Origin: CAZTJA01 sp964613745
GTDB lineage: Bacteria; Desulfobacterota; Desulfomonilia; Desulfomonilales; Desulfomonilaceae
Direction of reading: 5' to 3'
Assembly: GCA_964613745.1 (NCBI GenBank)
Contig: CAZTJA010000061.1
Location: forward strand, 1 to 18,399
Length of the DNA stretch: 18,399 nt
The translations under genes and the position numbers were made by a program. Positions 1-9,036 of this stretch are shown here, piece after piece. Within the stretch, counting starts at the first letter, position 1. Every line of letters starts with the position of its first letter. Below the pieces are notes generated by a model. The model searched no databases. It was given only the letters and a program-made list of their open reading frames with translations, and was not told the DNA's origin.

Positions 1-1869
1 GGAAGAACGTTAATTAACACACAGTCTATGATTAGCTATTGGTATAAAAACCGTGAGCGTGATAAGCGTGGGCTTTTTGATACTCTCCCTCCGGCTTTCT
101 TTCGGTTGCTTGAAATGATTACGATTGCACGAAGCCGAAAACAAATAACAGCCGGCTATGCAAGCGCAGGTTTGGGTAAATTCCCCGACAAGAACGTACC
201 CATCACCAAAAACCCTGACATAGATTCGCAGGGCGAACTTTTACATTTTAAGGATACAAACATAATACTCGAAAGTCTTAAAATGGCGGTCTATTCCCCA
301 ATGAAGTACATAAAGGGTGAGTACAAGAAACATTACAGCGAAAAATTCCAAACCGTCTACGGCGGCAAGGTTATATTCACACAGGAAAACAGAGAGCTTA
401 TCACTACAACTCTTCACCGCTTTAATCTATTCAAGCGGCTTGAAAGTTCTGTTTATGCTTTTGGCGAAACAATCGGACGGCTTATCGACCGAATTGCAAA
501 AGCTATAGAACAGCTCGAAAATGTAGACCAGAACAGAGTTATATCACTTGAGGAAATGGATTCCGAAGATGATTTCCTTGACTACAAATATGAGATAAAC
601 GTGGCACACTTGAACGCCGCTGACTTTTTACAAGACCTTTATTACGATAAAGAGATATTGGATTCGCTCAATAATCAGATACAGCGCATTCTCAGCGATG
701 GGCGAGATAAAAAGCTCGGGGAATTGCGTGAATTTTTGCATATGAAAATTTCCACTACACCCTACAACCCAGACAACAGAAAAGTGCTTATCTTTTCTGC
801 ATTTGCGGACACAGCGGAGTATCTGTTCTTTCAGCTTGAAAAAGAGTTAAAGGCGCTTGGCGTTAACACCGCTTTTGTCAGCGGTTCACGACCTGCCCGC
901 TCCAACAATATGCTTCAGCAAGAGTACAACAATCTGCTGCGGGCTTTCTCTCCTATGTCTAAAATTAGACAGGAAGTGCCGGACGACCAAAGAATTGATG
1001 TCCTTATCGGAACGGATTGTATTTCCGAGGGGCAAAATTTGCAAGACTGCGACTGCGTTGTGAACTACGACATTCAATGGAATCCTGTTTCGCTGATACA
1101 GCGCTTCGGGCGTATTGACCGTATCGGTAGCCGCAACGCACAAATACAGATGGTCAACTTCTTTCCGAATGTGGAGCTTAACGAATATCTTAACCTTGAA
1201 CAACGCGTAAAAGGTAAAATGCTTGCAGTAAACCTTGCTTCCACCGGTGATGAAGATATACTTTCTCCCGAAATGAATGATATACGCTTCCGCAAAAAGC
1301 AGCTTGAAAAGCTCAAACAGGAAGTTATAGATATTGATGACGCGAGCGACAACATATCCTTAACCGACCTTAACATGAATGATTATCTGTTTGAGCTTGT
1401 GCAGTACATCAAAAAGAATCCCGAAATCAAGAAAGTGCCGAAAGGCATATACTCTGTTGCCGACGGCACAGAAAAAGGTGTTCTGTTCTGCTTTAAGCAT
1501 AGCAACATAATGGAGAAACCGGCTTCTGACAGTAGTCTATATCCTTATTACCTCATCTACATAGATAACAATGGTGAAGTGATATATGGCAATCTGAAAG
1601 CGCGGGAAGCATTGAAGAAATTCCGTTCCCTATGTGCAGGAAAGAACACGGTTGATAGCTTGCGCAACTTTGCGTTCCTGCACCGAACGAATAATGCTAC
1701 TGATATGAGTTTTTATTCAAGACTGCTTACAAAAGCGGTAGAAAGCATACAAGGTGACGAGTCAAGCAAAGCCGGGGCGAGTATCTTTGACTTCGGCGGC
1801 TTCAACAATCCGTTTGCAGGTGAAACCGCAGATGATTTTGAGCTTGTTTCGTTCCTTGTAAGTGAGTAG
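1..1869 (+). CDS. SNF2-type helicase linked to type III R-M, C-terminal part (5' end outside window)
   Basis: The frame is open from base 1, so the Met at 28 is probably internal and the N-terminal RecA lobe (Walker A, DExH) lies outside the window. The 622 visible residues contain the second helicase lobe. Counting from base 1, there is a KVLIFSAF strand near residue 261, ISEGQNLQ at 341-348 (motif V) and QRFGRIDRIGS at 367-377 (motif VI, arginine fingers R371 and R374). This pattern is typical of SNF2/RapA-like DNA translocases that restart or remodel rather than unwind. The last 240 residues show no motif I recognise. The stop is 8 bases before the DUF4391 gene. Helicase, DUF4391, mod and res is a recurrent order in type III R-M loci, so it probably acts with that system on DNA; this role is inferred. 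Helicase identity is firm, the exact subfamily is not. Confidence 0.85.
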   Translation, partial: GRTLINTQSMISYWYKNRERDKRGLFDTLPPAFFRLLEMITIARSRKQITAGYASAGLGKFPDKNVPITKNPDIDSQGELLHFKDTNIILESLKMAVYSPMKYIKGEYKKHYSEKFQTVYGGKVIFTQENRELITTTLHRFNLFKRLESSVYAFGETIGRLIDRIAKAIEQLENVDQNRVISLEEMDSEDDFLDYKYEINVAHLNAADFLQDLYYDKEILDSLNNQIQRILSDGRDKKLGELREFLHMKISTTPYNPDNRKVLIFSAFADTAEYLFFQLEKELKALGVNTAFVSGSRPARSNNMLQQEYNNLLRAFSPMSKIRQEVPDDQRIDVLIGTDCISEGQNLQDCDCVVNYDIQWNPVSLIQRFGRIDRIGSRNAQIQMVNFFPNVELNEYLNLEQRVKGKMLAVNLASTGDEDILSPEMNDIRFRKKQLEKLKQEVIDIDDASDNISLTDLNMNDYLFELVQYIKKNPEIKKVPKGIYSVADGTEKGVLFCFKHSNIMEKPASDSSLYPYYLIYIDNNGEVIYGNLKAREALKKFRSLCAGKNTVDSLRNFAFLHRTNNATDMSFYSRLLTKAVESIQGDESSKAGASIFDFGGFNNPFAGETADDFELVSFLVSE

Positions 1870-1877
1870 GTGGTGCT

Positions 1878-2588
1878 ATGTTCAATATACCGCAGAAATA
1901 CCGCACACAAACAACGGTCGATACAAAACAATTTGTGTCCCGTGACATGAAAAAGCCAGATAAAGACCGTATCAAGGAAAATCTCCTGTCTGTTACGCTT
2001 GTGTGGCAGATAGCCGGTGAGGAGATACCGTCGCATATAGACAGCATCTATAAGTGTTCGGTTATTATGGGGCTTGATTGCAAGCTGAAAAACATAAAGG
2101 ATGCGGCTTTTTTCGCTGAACTTGTGCATTTGTTAGTCAAAGAACCCTGTGTGATACGTTTCTTTGACCGAGAGAGTGAGGTATACTCTTTCGCCCACAA
2201 GCGGCTGAACCTTACCGATAACACACAGGTGGTTATTCTTGATAGAGTGGAAACGCCGCCCTGCTCCCTGTCTTTTCCCGATAAGACGGCGGACAAGCTG
2301 AAAGAGCACCTTGACTTTGAATATCTAAAATGTAAAAAAGATAAGTTAAGCCTGTATCTCGAAGCCACGGTTAAGGCGTTCATTATCTCGAATATGAACC
2401 TTTATAGCGGCATGGAGAACCTTATGGAAAGCAAAGCATGGTATAATCAATCGGAGTTTATTGCGTTGTTCGAGAAGCTCAAAGAGCTTGCAAGGCTGAA
2501 TAAGGAGCTTGAAGCGACGAAACTACCGGGGGAAAAGGTTAAGTTGATTGGGGTTTTTAAGAAGCTGACGGAGGGAATAGGGTTATGA
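1878..2588 (+). CDS. DUF4391 domain protein
   Basis: A soluble 236-aa protein of the DUF4391 type, recognised from its overall sequence and its place directly after a helicase and before mod. Notable stretches are the N-terminal FNIPQKYRT, a mid-protein segment predicted to be alternating strand and helix, and a charged Leu/Lys/Glu-rich C-terminal helix (about residues 190-225) that may form a coiled coil. No catalytic motif is evident. It follows the helicase by 8 bases with a weak GGTGG ribosome site, and its TGA overlaps the next ATG (ATGA). The family commonly accompanies SNF2 helicase plus type III mod/res genes. Its biochemical role is unknown to me; a helicase partner or adaptor is a guess. 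Confidence 0.75.
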   Translation: MFNIPQKYRTQTTVDTKQFVSRDMKKPDKDRIKENLLSVTLVWQIAGEEIPSHIDSIYKCSVIMGLDCKLKNIKDAAFFAELVHLLVKEPCVIRFFDRESEVYSFAHKRLNLTDNTQVVILDRVETPPCSLSFPDKTADKLKEHLDFEYLKCKKDKLSLYLEATVKAFIISNMNLYSGMENLMESKAWYNQSEFIALFEKLKELARLNKELEATKLPGEKVKLIGVFKKLTEGIGL

Positions 2589-3358
2589 ATAACATTTGGA
2601 AACGATATAAAAGAATTATTCTAACTTCAGCAGCAATCGGTATGGGTATTTATTTGGTCATATGGCTATGGTTTATTATAGATGGTTTTATACCAACTGG
2701 AAACGGGATTGAGAAACGCGACTGGCTTGCATTTTCTGGCAGCTACCTTTCATTTCTTGGAACGATAGCTTTAGGTGCATTGGCATTATGGCAGAATAAA
2801 AAAGCAAATGATGTTAATGCGAAACTTGCTGCATTACAGGTTGCTACTTACTCATCGTTTGTCGATTTGATAAAATCAAATCAAGAGATAAGGAGTAAAG
2901 ACCACGACAATCATGCATTTACGACCAATACCGCTTCTGTTATATTCCTTGAAGACAGCAACAAGATTAAGTTGTCCGCAAACTTTCCTGCTGATGAGCA
3001 TTTTCGGTATCATATAGATTGTGTTTTTAATAACAATAGCGACTTTCAAATAGCAGAAGTACAGGCAAGCTGTTCATCGGAAAGCGTTCCAAGCACAACA
3101 ATGGATACTAAAGAAATTTATGTTGGAAAAAATCAACAGTTTATGTTTCGGTTTAATTTGCCAATAGCCTTAAATAAAGAGCAAGTGACGGAATTGAGAG
3201 TGAGGTTTATAAATTGCTATGGTTTTTGCACTGATTACACCATCAAAGTTTCAAACAATTATGATGCTAATAATAGAAGTTGTCTTAACAAAATAGATTA
3301 TAAGTTGTCAAATGCGACCATCAGAAATAGACTTAAAGGAGGACAAGATAATGTCTGA
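2585..3358 (+). CDS. Two-helix membrane protein with cytoplasmic beta-rich domain, unknown function
   Basis: A 257-aa protein that I do not recognise. Two hydrophobic helices are clear: about residues 11-32, and 48-69 with the SGSYLSFLG pattern seen in many small membrane proteins. Basic residues precede helix 1 (KRYKR) and follow helix 2 (NKK), which predicts both ends inside the cell. Residues 110-250 look beta-rich and would form a cytoplasmic domain. The start overlaps the DUF4391 stop by 4 bases (ATGA) and has GGAGGG 9 bases upstream; the end overlaps the mod start by 8 bases. GC is about 30% in sampled lines, against about 55% in flanking parts of mod, so the gene is probably a later insertion that kept translational coupling. 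A membrane sensor or effector tied to the R-M system is possible but unproven. Confidence 0.8.
   Translation: MNNIWKRYKRIILTSAAIGMGIYLVIWLWFIIDGFIPTGNGIEKRDWLAFSGSYLSFLGTIALGALALWQNKKANDVNAKLAALQVATYSSFVDLIKSNQEIRSKDHDNHAFTTNTASVIFLEDSNKIKLSANFPADEHFRYHIDCVFNNNSDFQIAEVQASCSSESVPSTTMDTKEIYVGKNQQFMFRFNLPIALNKEQVTELRVRFINCYGFCTDYTIKVSNNYDANNRSCLNKIDYKLSNATIRNRLKGGQDNV
3335..3343 (+). promoter_or_regulatory. Strong ribosome binding site for mod
   Basis: AAAGGAGGA lies inside the 3' end of the upstream membrane-protein gene, 7 bases before the ATG at 3351. It selects that start over the in-frame ATG at 3312, which has no such site and would add 13 residues unrelated to Mod N-termini. Confidence 0.8.
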
Positions 3359-5276
3359 ATACAATAAACTCCCTCAAACCATCTTCAACGCCATATCCGA
3401 AAACGTGCAGCAGCTCGCTGCTCTATTCCCCACTGCCGTCAAGGACGGACAAGTGGACTTTGCCGCTTTGCGTGAGGAATTGGGGCAATTCGAGGAAGTA
3501 ACCGCCGAAAAATACGAACTCACATGGGCGGGCAAGCAGGCGGCGAAAAAAGCTGTTCAGACCGATATTGCCGGACGGACGCTGAAATATGTGCCCGAGG
3601 ATAGTAAGAATCCCGACACAACAGAGAACCTTTACATTGAGGGCGATAATCTTGAAGTCCTTAAATTGTTGCGCCAAAACTACTACGGTGCGATTAAGAT
3701 GATATACATAGATCCTCCCTATAATACAGGGAATGACTTTGTGTACCGTGATTATTTCACCCAAAGCAAGGCGCAAAGCGACGAGGACGAGGGTGAAACA
3801 GTTGACGGCGAGCGTATGATTGCCAACCAAAAGTCGTCTAACCGCTTCCATGCGACATGGCTTAATATGATGTATCCACGTCTGCGTGTGGCAAAGGATT
3901 TGCTGCGTAATGATGGTGTTATCTTCATTAGTATTGATGATAATGAAGTTGCACAATTGCGGAAATTGTGTGATGAGATTTTTGGTGAAATGAACTTTCG
4001 CAATTCTATTCAAACGCGAAGGTATGACAAAAATATTAACCGACAATTTATGGATAACGGATTAGGAAGCATGAATGTCGGATTAGAACATATTTTAGTT
4101 TACACAAAAAGCCAAGATACACTTTTAACTCCAGTTTTTAGGGAATCAAGCGAAGAACGTGCCACGCATGGATATTGGAAAGGATTTTGGAATAGTGCAG
4201 ATCGTCCCACAATGCGATATGATGTTTTGGGTGTACTTCCAGCAACAGGGCAATGGAAATGGAAAAAAGAGCTCGCTGATGAAGCACTTAAAAATTATAG
4301 CGAATATATGAAAAGCCATGCCAACAAAATGACGATTGAGGAATACTGGGAATCAACGGGGAAAGAAAAGAGATTTTTACGACGCAATCCAAATGGTAAA
4401 GGCATGAACATGGGTGTCGAACATTGGGTTGCACCTGCAAGTGGAATTTTACGCACAAGTAACTGGTCGGATTTATTAGCATCAAAGCCAACTGGTGTTG
4501 ATGTGCCTTTTGATAGTCCAAAGAACACAGAAGTAATTATAGAGTTGTTGCGCCTATCAGGAGCGGAAGACACTGACATTGTTCTCGACTTCTTCTCCGG
4601 CTCCGCAACCACCGCTCATGCAGTCATGCAACTTAACGCAGAGGACGGGGGAAATCGTAAATATATAATGGTTCAATACCCAGAAACAACCGATAACGCC
4701 GAATATCCTACAATCTGCGAACTCGGCAAAGAACGTATCCGTCGCGCCGGTGAAAAAATAAAAGCTGATATTGAGGATGCTAATAGGCAAGTTAAACTCG
4801 GCGAAGAACCCAAAGCTGTACCGGACATCGGCTTCCGTGTATTCCGCACCGCCGATACCAATATTCGATGGACGCATGAAGCTCTGAAAGACGGTCAGAT
4901 GGAGCTTAACGAGAGTATGCTGTCCGACAAAGAAAAGCTGGACTTTATGCCCGGCTTTACCGACATTGATGTGGTATATGAAGTACTTTTACGGCAGCGG
5001 GATATTCCCCTTTCGGCAAAAGTAGAGCGGACAAGCATTGGCACACGCACCTATCTATTTGCGGATGCTTATATAGTATGCCTTGACGACGATGTGACAC
5101 GGGATATGGTGGAGCAGCTCGCCGCCATAGAGCCGACACCGATTAAGTATGTTTTTCGTGATAGTGCCTTTAACGATGATATTTCATTGAAAGATGAAAC
5201 TGTCCGGCGGCTTTCTGCTTACATTGCCCGCAATAGCGGAGATAACAAGCGGACTTATACTGTGGAGTTTATTTAA
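3351..5276 (+). CDS. mod: Type III R-M DNA methyltransferase subunit (Mod)
   Basis: This subunit recognises the target site and transfers a methyl group from S-adenosylmethionine to DNA, most likely adenine N6; Res cannot act without it. With the start at 3351 it is 641 aa, a usual Mod length. The catalytic DPPYNTGNDF lies at 121-130 and the cofactor-binding DFFSGSATTAHA at 413-424. Catalytic motif before cofactor motif is the beta-class order. The roughly 280 residues between them hold the target-recognition domain, and their base composition differs from the rest of the gene. The N-terminal helix region and the C-terminal part (about 480-641) fit Mod dimer and Res contacts. The start overlaps the previous gene by 8 bases. 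An 11-base gap follows, then a small membrane-protein gene sits where res would usually come next. No frameshift, phase-variable repeat tract or lost motif is visible, so it should be active. Confidence 0.95.
   Translation: MSEYNKLPQTIFNAISENVQQLAALFPTAVKDGQVDFAALREELGQFEEVTAEKYELTWAGKQAAKKAVQTDIAGRTLKYVPEDSKNPDTTENLYIEGDNLEVLKLLRQNYYGAIKMIYIDPPYNTGNDFVYRDYFTQSKAQSDEDEGETVDGERMIANQKSSNRFHATWLNMMYPRLRVAKDLLRNDGVIFISIDDNEVAQLRKLCDEIFGEMNFRNSIQTRRYDKNINRQFMDNGLGSMNVGLEHILVYTKSQDTLLTPVFRESSEERATHGYWKGFWNSADRPTMRYDVLGVLPATGQWKWKKELADEALKNYSEYMKSHANKMTIEEYWESTGKEKRFLRRNPNGKGMNMGVEHWVAPASGILRTSNWSDLLASKPTGVDVPFDSPKNTEVIIELLRLSGAEDTDIVLDFFSGSATTAHAVMQLNAEDGGNRKYIMVQYPETTDNAEYPTICELGKERIRRAGEKIKADIEDANRQVKLGEEPKAVPDIGFRVFRTADTNIRWTHEALKDGQMELNESMLSDKEKLDFMPGFTDIDVVYEVLLRQRDIPLSAKVERTSIGTRTYLFADAYIVCLDDDVTRDMVEQLAAIEPTPIKYVFRDSAFNDDISLKDETVRRLSAYIARNSGDNKRTYTVEFI
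3990..4555 (+). other. AT-rich target-recognition segment of mod
   Basis: Hand counts of single 60-base lines give 27-47% GC inside this segment (27% at 4081-4140, 33% at 4021-4080, 42% at 4441-4500), against 55% at 3481-3540 and 58% at 4801-4860. The segment corresponds to the variable region between DPPY and the cofactor motif, where type III methylases carry DNA specificity. Boundaries are approximate. It reads as a recombined specificity cassette within a conserved, GC-richer gene. Confidence 0.6.
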
Positions 5277-5287
5277 GGGGTGTAACT

Positions 5288-5929
5288 ATGGAAATTATGG
5301 ATGTAGTTGTAATTATCACTAATATATTATTGGTGTTTGTTGGTTCTTGGGCAATAATAGCATACTATTTAAACATTAAGAACCAAAGGAAAGAAGTAGC
5401 TATTACTTTAGTTCTTCAAATTGATGAAATACGTGAGAATATGATAGCTGTAAAGAAAACACTTAGTCCAGACCCAAATAAATTAGATGAACAAGCAATG
5501 TTTGAAACAGATCACATCATGATTGAGAATTCATGGAATAAATACAAGCATCTATTGGTAAAAAAAATAGGTGCTTCAGATTCCGCTACTTTGTTTAAAT
5601 TTTATCGCTGCGTAGAGAGTATTGCTTTGCAACAGAATAACATCAAGAATTTTTCAATGCAATCATTGATAAATAATTCTGTGTTGTATAAGCAGCAATA
5701 TGCTCAAGTTTATGTTCAACTTTATATGCAACAAACAAATGAAAACACTGAAGCTACAGATCATTCAAGAAAGCAAATGGCATATGAGATCGGGCAACAA
5801 TGCTTAGCTCCCGTAACATATATGCCATCGCAATTTATATTCACATTAAAAAAATATCTTTCTGAGTATGATGGTATTTCAATAGAGTATGCGTATGCAA
5901 AACTAAGAAAAATAGCAGGAATCAAGTGA
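5288..5929 (+). CDS. Single-helix membrane protein between mod and res, unknown function
   Basis: A 213-aa protein that I do not recognise. One hydrophobic helix spans about residues 5-28, followed at once by basic residues (KNQRKE). This predicts the N-terminus outside and a mostly helical cytoplasmic domain of about 180 residues, rich in Gln, Lys, Asn and Tyr. There is no signal peptidase site and no catalytic motif. AAGGGG lies 7 bases before the ATG at 5288; a second in-frame ATG at 5297 is possible. It sits 11 bases after mod and 11 bases before res, so it should be co-expressed with both. GC is about 27-33% in sampled lines, far below mod and res, which suggests separate acquisition. 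It is shaped like the membrane gene upstream of mod (membrane anchor plus cytoplasmic domain) but shows no evident sequence similarity to it. Confidence 0.78.
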   Translation: MEIMDVVVIITNILLVFVGSWAIIAYYLNIKNQRKEVAITLVLQIDEIRENMIAVKKTLSPDPNKLDEQAMFETDHIMIENSWNKYKHLLVKKIGASDSATLFKFYRCVESIALQQNNIKNFSMQSLINNSVLYKQQYAQVYVQLYMQQTNENTEATDHSRKQMAYEIGQQCLAPVTYMPSQFIFTLKKYLSEYDGISIEYAYAKLRKIAGIK

Positions 5930-5940
5930 GGTGATGCATT

Positions 5941-8900
5941 ATGTCCAACAAAATAACCTTCCAATTTGACGATAAACTCCAATATCAACTTGATGCGGTG
6001 GACTCCGTTGTCCAGTTGTTCCGTGATCTACCGCAACGGGTGAGCGGTATATATGAGCCTGTCACACGCATTAAGCGTTTGGCAGCTTCCGATCCTGTCC
6101 GAAACATAGAAATATCCACCGGTAGCCGGCTTTTAGAAAATCTGCGCGCTGTTCAGCTTGATAACGGGTTGTATCCTGATAGCGATGTGTACGGCAACAA
6201 CTTCACCATTGAAATGGAAACCGGAACGGGCAAAACCTATGTATATCTACGCACCATTTTAGAGCTTTATAAGGAATATGGCTTTAAGAAGTTTATGATT
6301 GTGGTACCGAGTATCGCCATCCGGCTTGGTGTGCAAAAGTCCATCGAGCAGCTTAGCGAACACTTTAAGGCTATGTACGGCATTGACCTTACAAAGCACA
6401 GTTTTGTTTATGATTCGGGCAATCCGAGGAATGTCAGCTCCAGTTTTGTGGAAGCGAACGACCTCGCTATTTGCGTTATTAACAAGGATTCGTTTAATAA
6501 AGCATCTAATAAACTCCGCACAGAAAACGAATATGGGGAAATTCTTTGGGAGGATATAAAGTATATTCGCCCAATAGTGATTATGGACGAGCCACAAAAA
6601 ATGCAAGGTACCGGCAAGAAAAAGGCAGAAACCTTAAAAGCCATTGAAGATGTAAATCCCCTGTTTACATTGAGATATTCGGCAACACATAAGCAGCTCT
6701 ACAATCAGGTGTATAAGCTGAACTCTTATGATGCTTATAAACAGGAGCTTGTTAAACATATCGAGGTTAGAACGGTCAATGGCATTATTCCGAAAGACTT
6801 TGCATACATACGTTACTTGGATTTTACAGGCGATTTATATGCAAAGATTGAGATATTCTCACAAAAGCAAGGGCGTGGGATAAAGTTTGAAACCTTTAAG
6901 GTTCGCGGCAATGCGTCGCTGTCTGATTTGTCAGGCGGCTTGCCACAGTATGCAGATTTTCGTATTGCGGAAGACCCTCATAAACTAAAACCGCTTAAAA
7001 TAAACACAAAAGATGAACCGATTGAATTGACGGTCGGTCATAGTACCTATGAGATAACCGAAAACGAAGCCATTCGTATACAAATACGACTTGCCATTGA
7101 AAGCCATTTCAAGAAGCAAGCCGAGATTTTGCGTAAAGGACGTAAAATTAAAGTGTTGACGCTGTTTTTTGTGGACAGCGTTTCAAAGGTTCGCGATAAC
7201 TCCCATGACGATGGGCGTGGTGATTATCTGCGTATTTTTGATGAGGAATACGAAAAGGTTGTCACTGGTCAAAAGTTTAAGAAAATGTTTGAACGCCACA
7301 GCGGGCAGCTCTCCATCTTCACCACACCCGACAAAATATCACAAGTACGTGAAGGTTATTTTGCCGTTGATAAACACAAAAACGCCGTTGATATTGAGGA
7401 TTGGGACAGCACCGTTTCCGACGAGGATATAAAGGTTAAGGCTAAATCCCAAGAGGACATTGACCGTGGTATTGAATTGATACTAAAAAGGAAGGACGAG
7501 CTTATTTCCTTTGAAGAACCGCTTTCCTTCATTTTTTCCCATTCCGCTCTGCGTGAGGGGTGGGATAACCCCAATGTCTTTACCATCTGCACCCTTAAAA
7601 ACGGTGGTAGTGAGATTGCTAAAAAGCAAGAAATCGGGCGCGGTCTGCGTCTGCCGGTTGATACAAGCGGTGTTCGCTGTACCGATTCGGCTATAAACGA
7701 GCTGACTGTTATTGCAAATGACCACTTTGCCCACTTTGCAGAGAGCCTACAAAAAGACTTTAACGACTCGATGAACTTCAAAAAGGACGAGGTAACGCCG
7801 GATATTTTGGCGGTTACTCTTAAAAAAGCTGGTGTGCCGAACGATAAAATACAGCCACTGCTTATTGATAAACTGCGTGAGGAGCTTTTCTACGCCGGTG
7901 TGATTAACGCACAAAATATGCTTACTAAGGAAGCTAACAAGATAGTTGACAACGTGACGTTTAGCGACCCAACGCTAAGCGAACACAGCATTATGATTAT
8001 GAAAGCGTTTAAGGCAAGTATGGTCGAAAAAGGCACAAGCAAAATCGAAATACGCAACGGCGACAATGAACCCACTGAAAACGGTACTCATTCCTATTTT
8101 TCAGAGGAAAGCTTTTTCAAAATCTTCCGTAGCCTTGCAGAAAAACTGTCAAAGCGCACAATTTATAAGCTGGACTTGAATAAGGACACATTTATCACCG
8201 AGTGTGCAAAAGAGATTAATGAGCTACTCCAGTACCGCAAGGTAAAAAACCAGTATGAAGTAGGTAAAGCTGGTGTTAAAGCAGACGATAGCGGACGTAT
8301 TGTTGTTGGCGATGCAAAGACACAGGTTATTAACAGCTACGCCGAGGACGATATTGTAGCAAAAAGCGATTTTGAGCTTGCGGGCATAATTATGTATCAT
8401 ACCAACTTGCCCCGATTTGCCATATTCAAGATTTTATGGGGCATAGAAAAGAAAATCCTGCTATCCAATCAAGATATTTTGGATATGGTTATATCCCGCA
8501 TTAAGTACAAGCTGAATGAAGCAAAAGCGGCTGCGCTGAACAGTTATGAAGTAATTAACGGATACGAGTTTGATGACAAGGTTATATTTGAAGCCGATAG
8601 CATAGATGAAGCAATGCTGGAAGCCGAAAAACGTGTCTACCAATCGAGGGAATCCGAGCGACGCGCCCTAAATCGGTTTTACAGGGTTGACTCTGATGGC
8701 GAATATGACTTTGCCGAAAGTCTTGATGACGACCCGAACGTGCTGTTATTCACGAAACTCAAAAAAGGTGGGTTTGTGATTGACACACCTTACGGAAATT
8801 ACTCTCCCGACTGGGCGGTAGTATATAAGCAAGTCGATGGTGACATTAAGCTGTATTTCATTGTAGAAACAAAGATGGCTAAGGAATGGAACGACCTCAA

Positions 8901-9036
8901 TGATGTAGAAAAGCTCAAAATCAAGTGCGGTTCGTTGCATTTTAAGGCTGTTGCAGCTACAACAAGCGATGTCGTTCGCTTTGATTGGGCGAATAGCTAC
9001 CAGAATTTCAAGGATAAGATGGGGGTATGGCAATAA
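5941..9036 (+). CDS. res: Type III restriction enzyme helicase-nuclease subunit (Res)
   Basis: This subunit translocates or switches along DNA using ATP and cuts when Mod-bound sites are unmethylated and suitably oriented. The 1,031 aa match usual Res size. Helicase motifs appear in order: Walker A ETGTGKT at 93-99, the Res-type Walker B variant DEPQ at 216-219, motif III RYSATH near 245, a SHSALREGWDNP block near 535-546, and motif VI QEIGRGLRLP at 563-572. The nuclease lies at the C-terminus: PDW with D957, then VETK with E976 and K978, the PD-(D/E)xK layout. All key residues are present, so the enzyme should be active. The start has GAGGTGAT ending 5 bases upstream, just after the membrane-protein stop. 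The 3' end overlaps a decayed reading frame. Confidence 0.95.
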   Translation: MSNKITFQFDDKLQYQLDAVDSVVQLFRDLPQRVSGIYEPVTRIKRLAASDPVRNIEISTGSRLLENLRAVQLDNGLYPDSDVYGNNFTIEMETGTGKTYVYLRTILELYKEYGFKKFMIVVPSIAIRLGVQKSIEQLSEHFKAMYGIDLTKHSFVYDSGNPRNVSSSFVEANDLAICVINKDSFNKASNKLRTENEYGEILWEDIKYIRPIVIMDEPQKMQGTGKKKAETLKAIEDVNPLFTLRYSATHKQLYNQVYKLNSYDAYKQELVKHIEVRTVNGIIPKDFAYIRYLDFTGDLYAKIEIFSQKQGRGIKFETFKVRGNASLSDLSGGLPQYADFRIAEDPHKLKPLKINTKDEPIELTVGHSTYEITENEAIRIQIRLAIESHFKKQAEILRKGRKIKVLTLFFVDSVSKVRDNSHDDGRGDYLRIFDEEYEKVVTGQKFKKMFERHSGQLSIFTTPDKISQVREGYFAVDKHKNAVDIEDWDSTVSDEDIKVKAKSQEDIDRGIELILKRKDELISFEEPLSFIFSHSALREGWDNPNVFTICTLKNGGSEIAKKQEIGRGLRLPVDTSGVRCTDSAINELTVIANDHFAHFAESLQKDFNDSMNFKKDEVTPDILAVTLKKAGVPNDKIQPLLIDKLREELFYAGVINAQNMLTKEANKIVDNVTFSDPTLSEHSIMIMKAFKASMVEKGTSKIEIRNGDNEPTENGTHSYFSEESFFKIFRSLAEKLSKRTIYKLDLNKDTFITECAKEINELLQYRKVKNQYEVGKAGVKADDSGRIVVGDAKTQVINSYAEDDIVAKSDFELAGIIMYHTNLPRFAIFKILWGIEKKILLSNQDILDMVISRIKYKLNEAKAAALNSYEVINGYEFDDKVIFEADSIDEAMLEAEKRVYQSRESERRALNRFYRVDSDGEYDFAESLDDDPNVLLFTKLKKGGFVIDTPYGNYSPDWAVVYKQVDGDIKLYFIVETKMAKEWNDLNDVEKLKIKCGSLHFKAVAATTSDVVRFDWANSYQNFKDKMGVWQ

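Noticed and set aside
3312..3350. In-frame ATG at 3312 as the start of mod
   Set aside because: It has no ribosome site and lies deep in the preceding gene; ATG 3351 has AAAGGAGGA at ideal spacing.
3423..4046. Antisense 207-aa reading frame inside mod
   Set aside because: It mirrors the codons of an intact, motif-bearing gene and has no ribosome site or recognisable protein features.
7356..7781. Antisense 141-aa reading frame inside res
   Set aside because: Low-complexity Ser/Arg/Leu composition typical of the opposite strand of a gene; no initiation signal.
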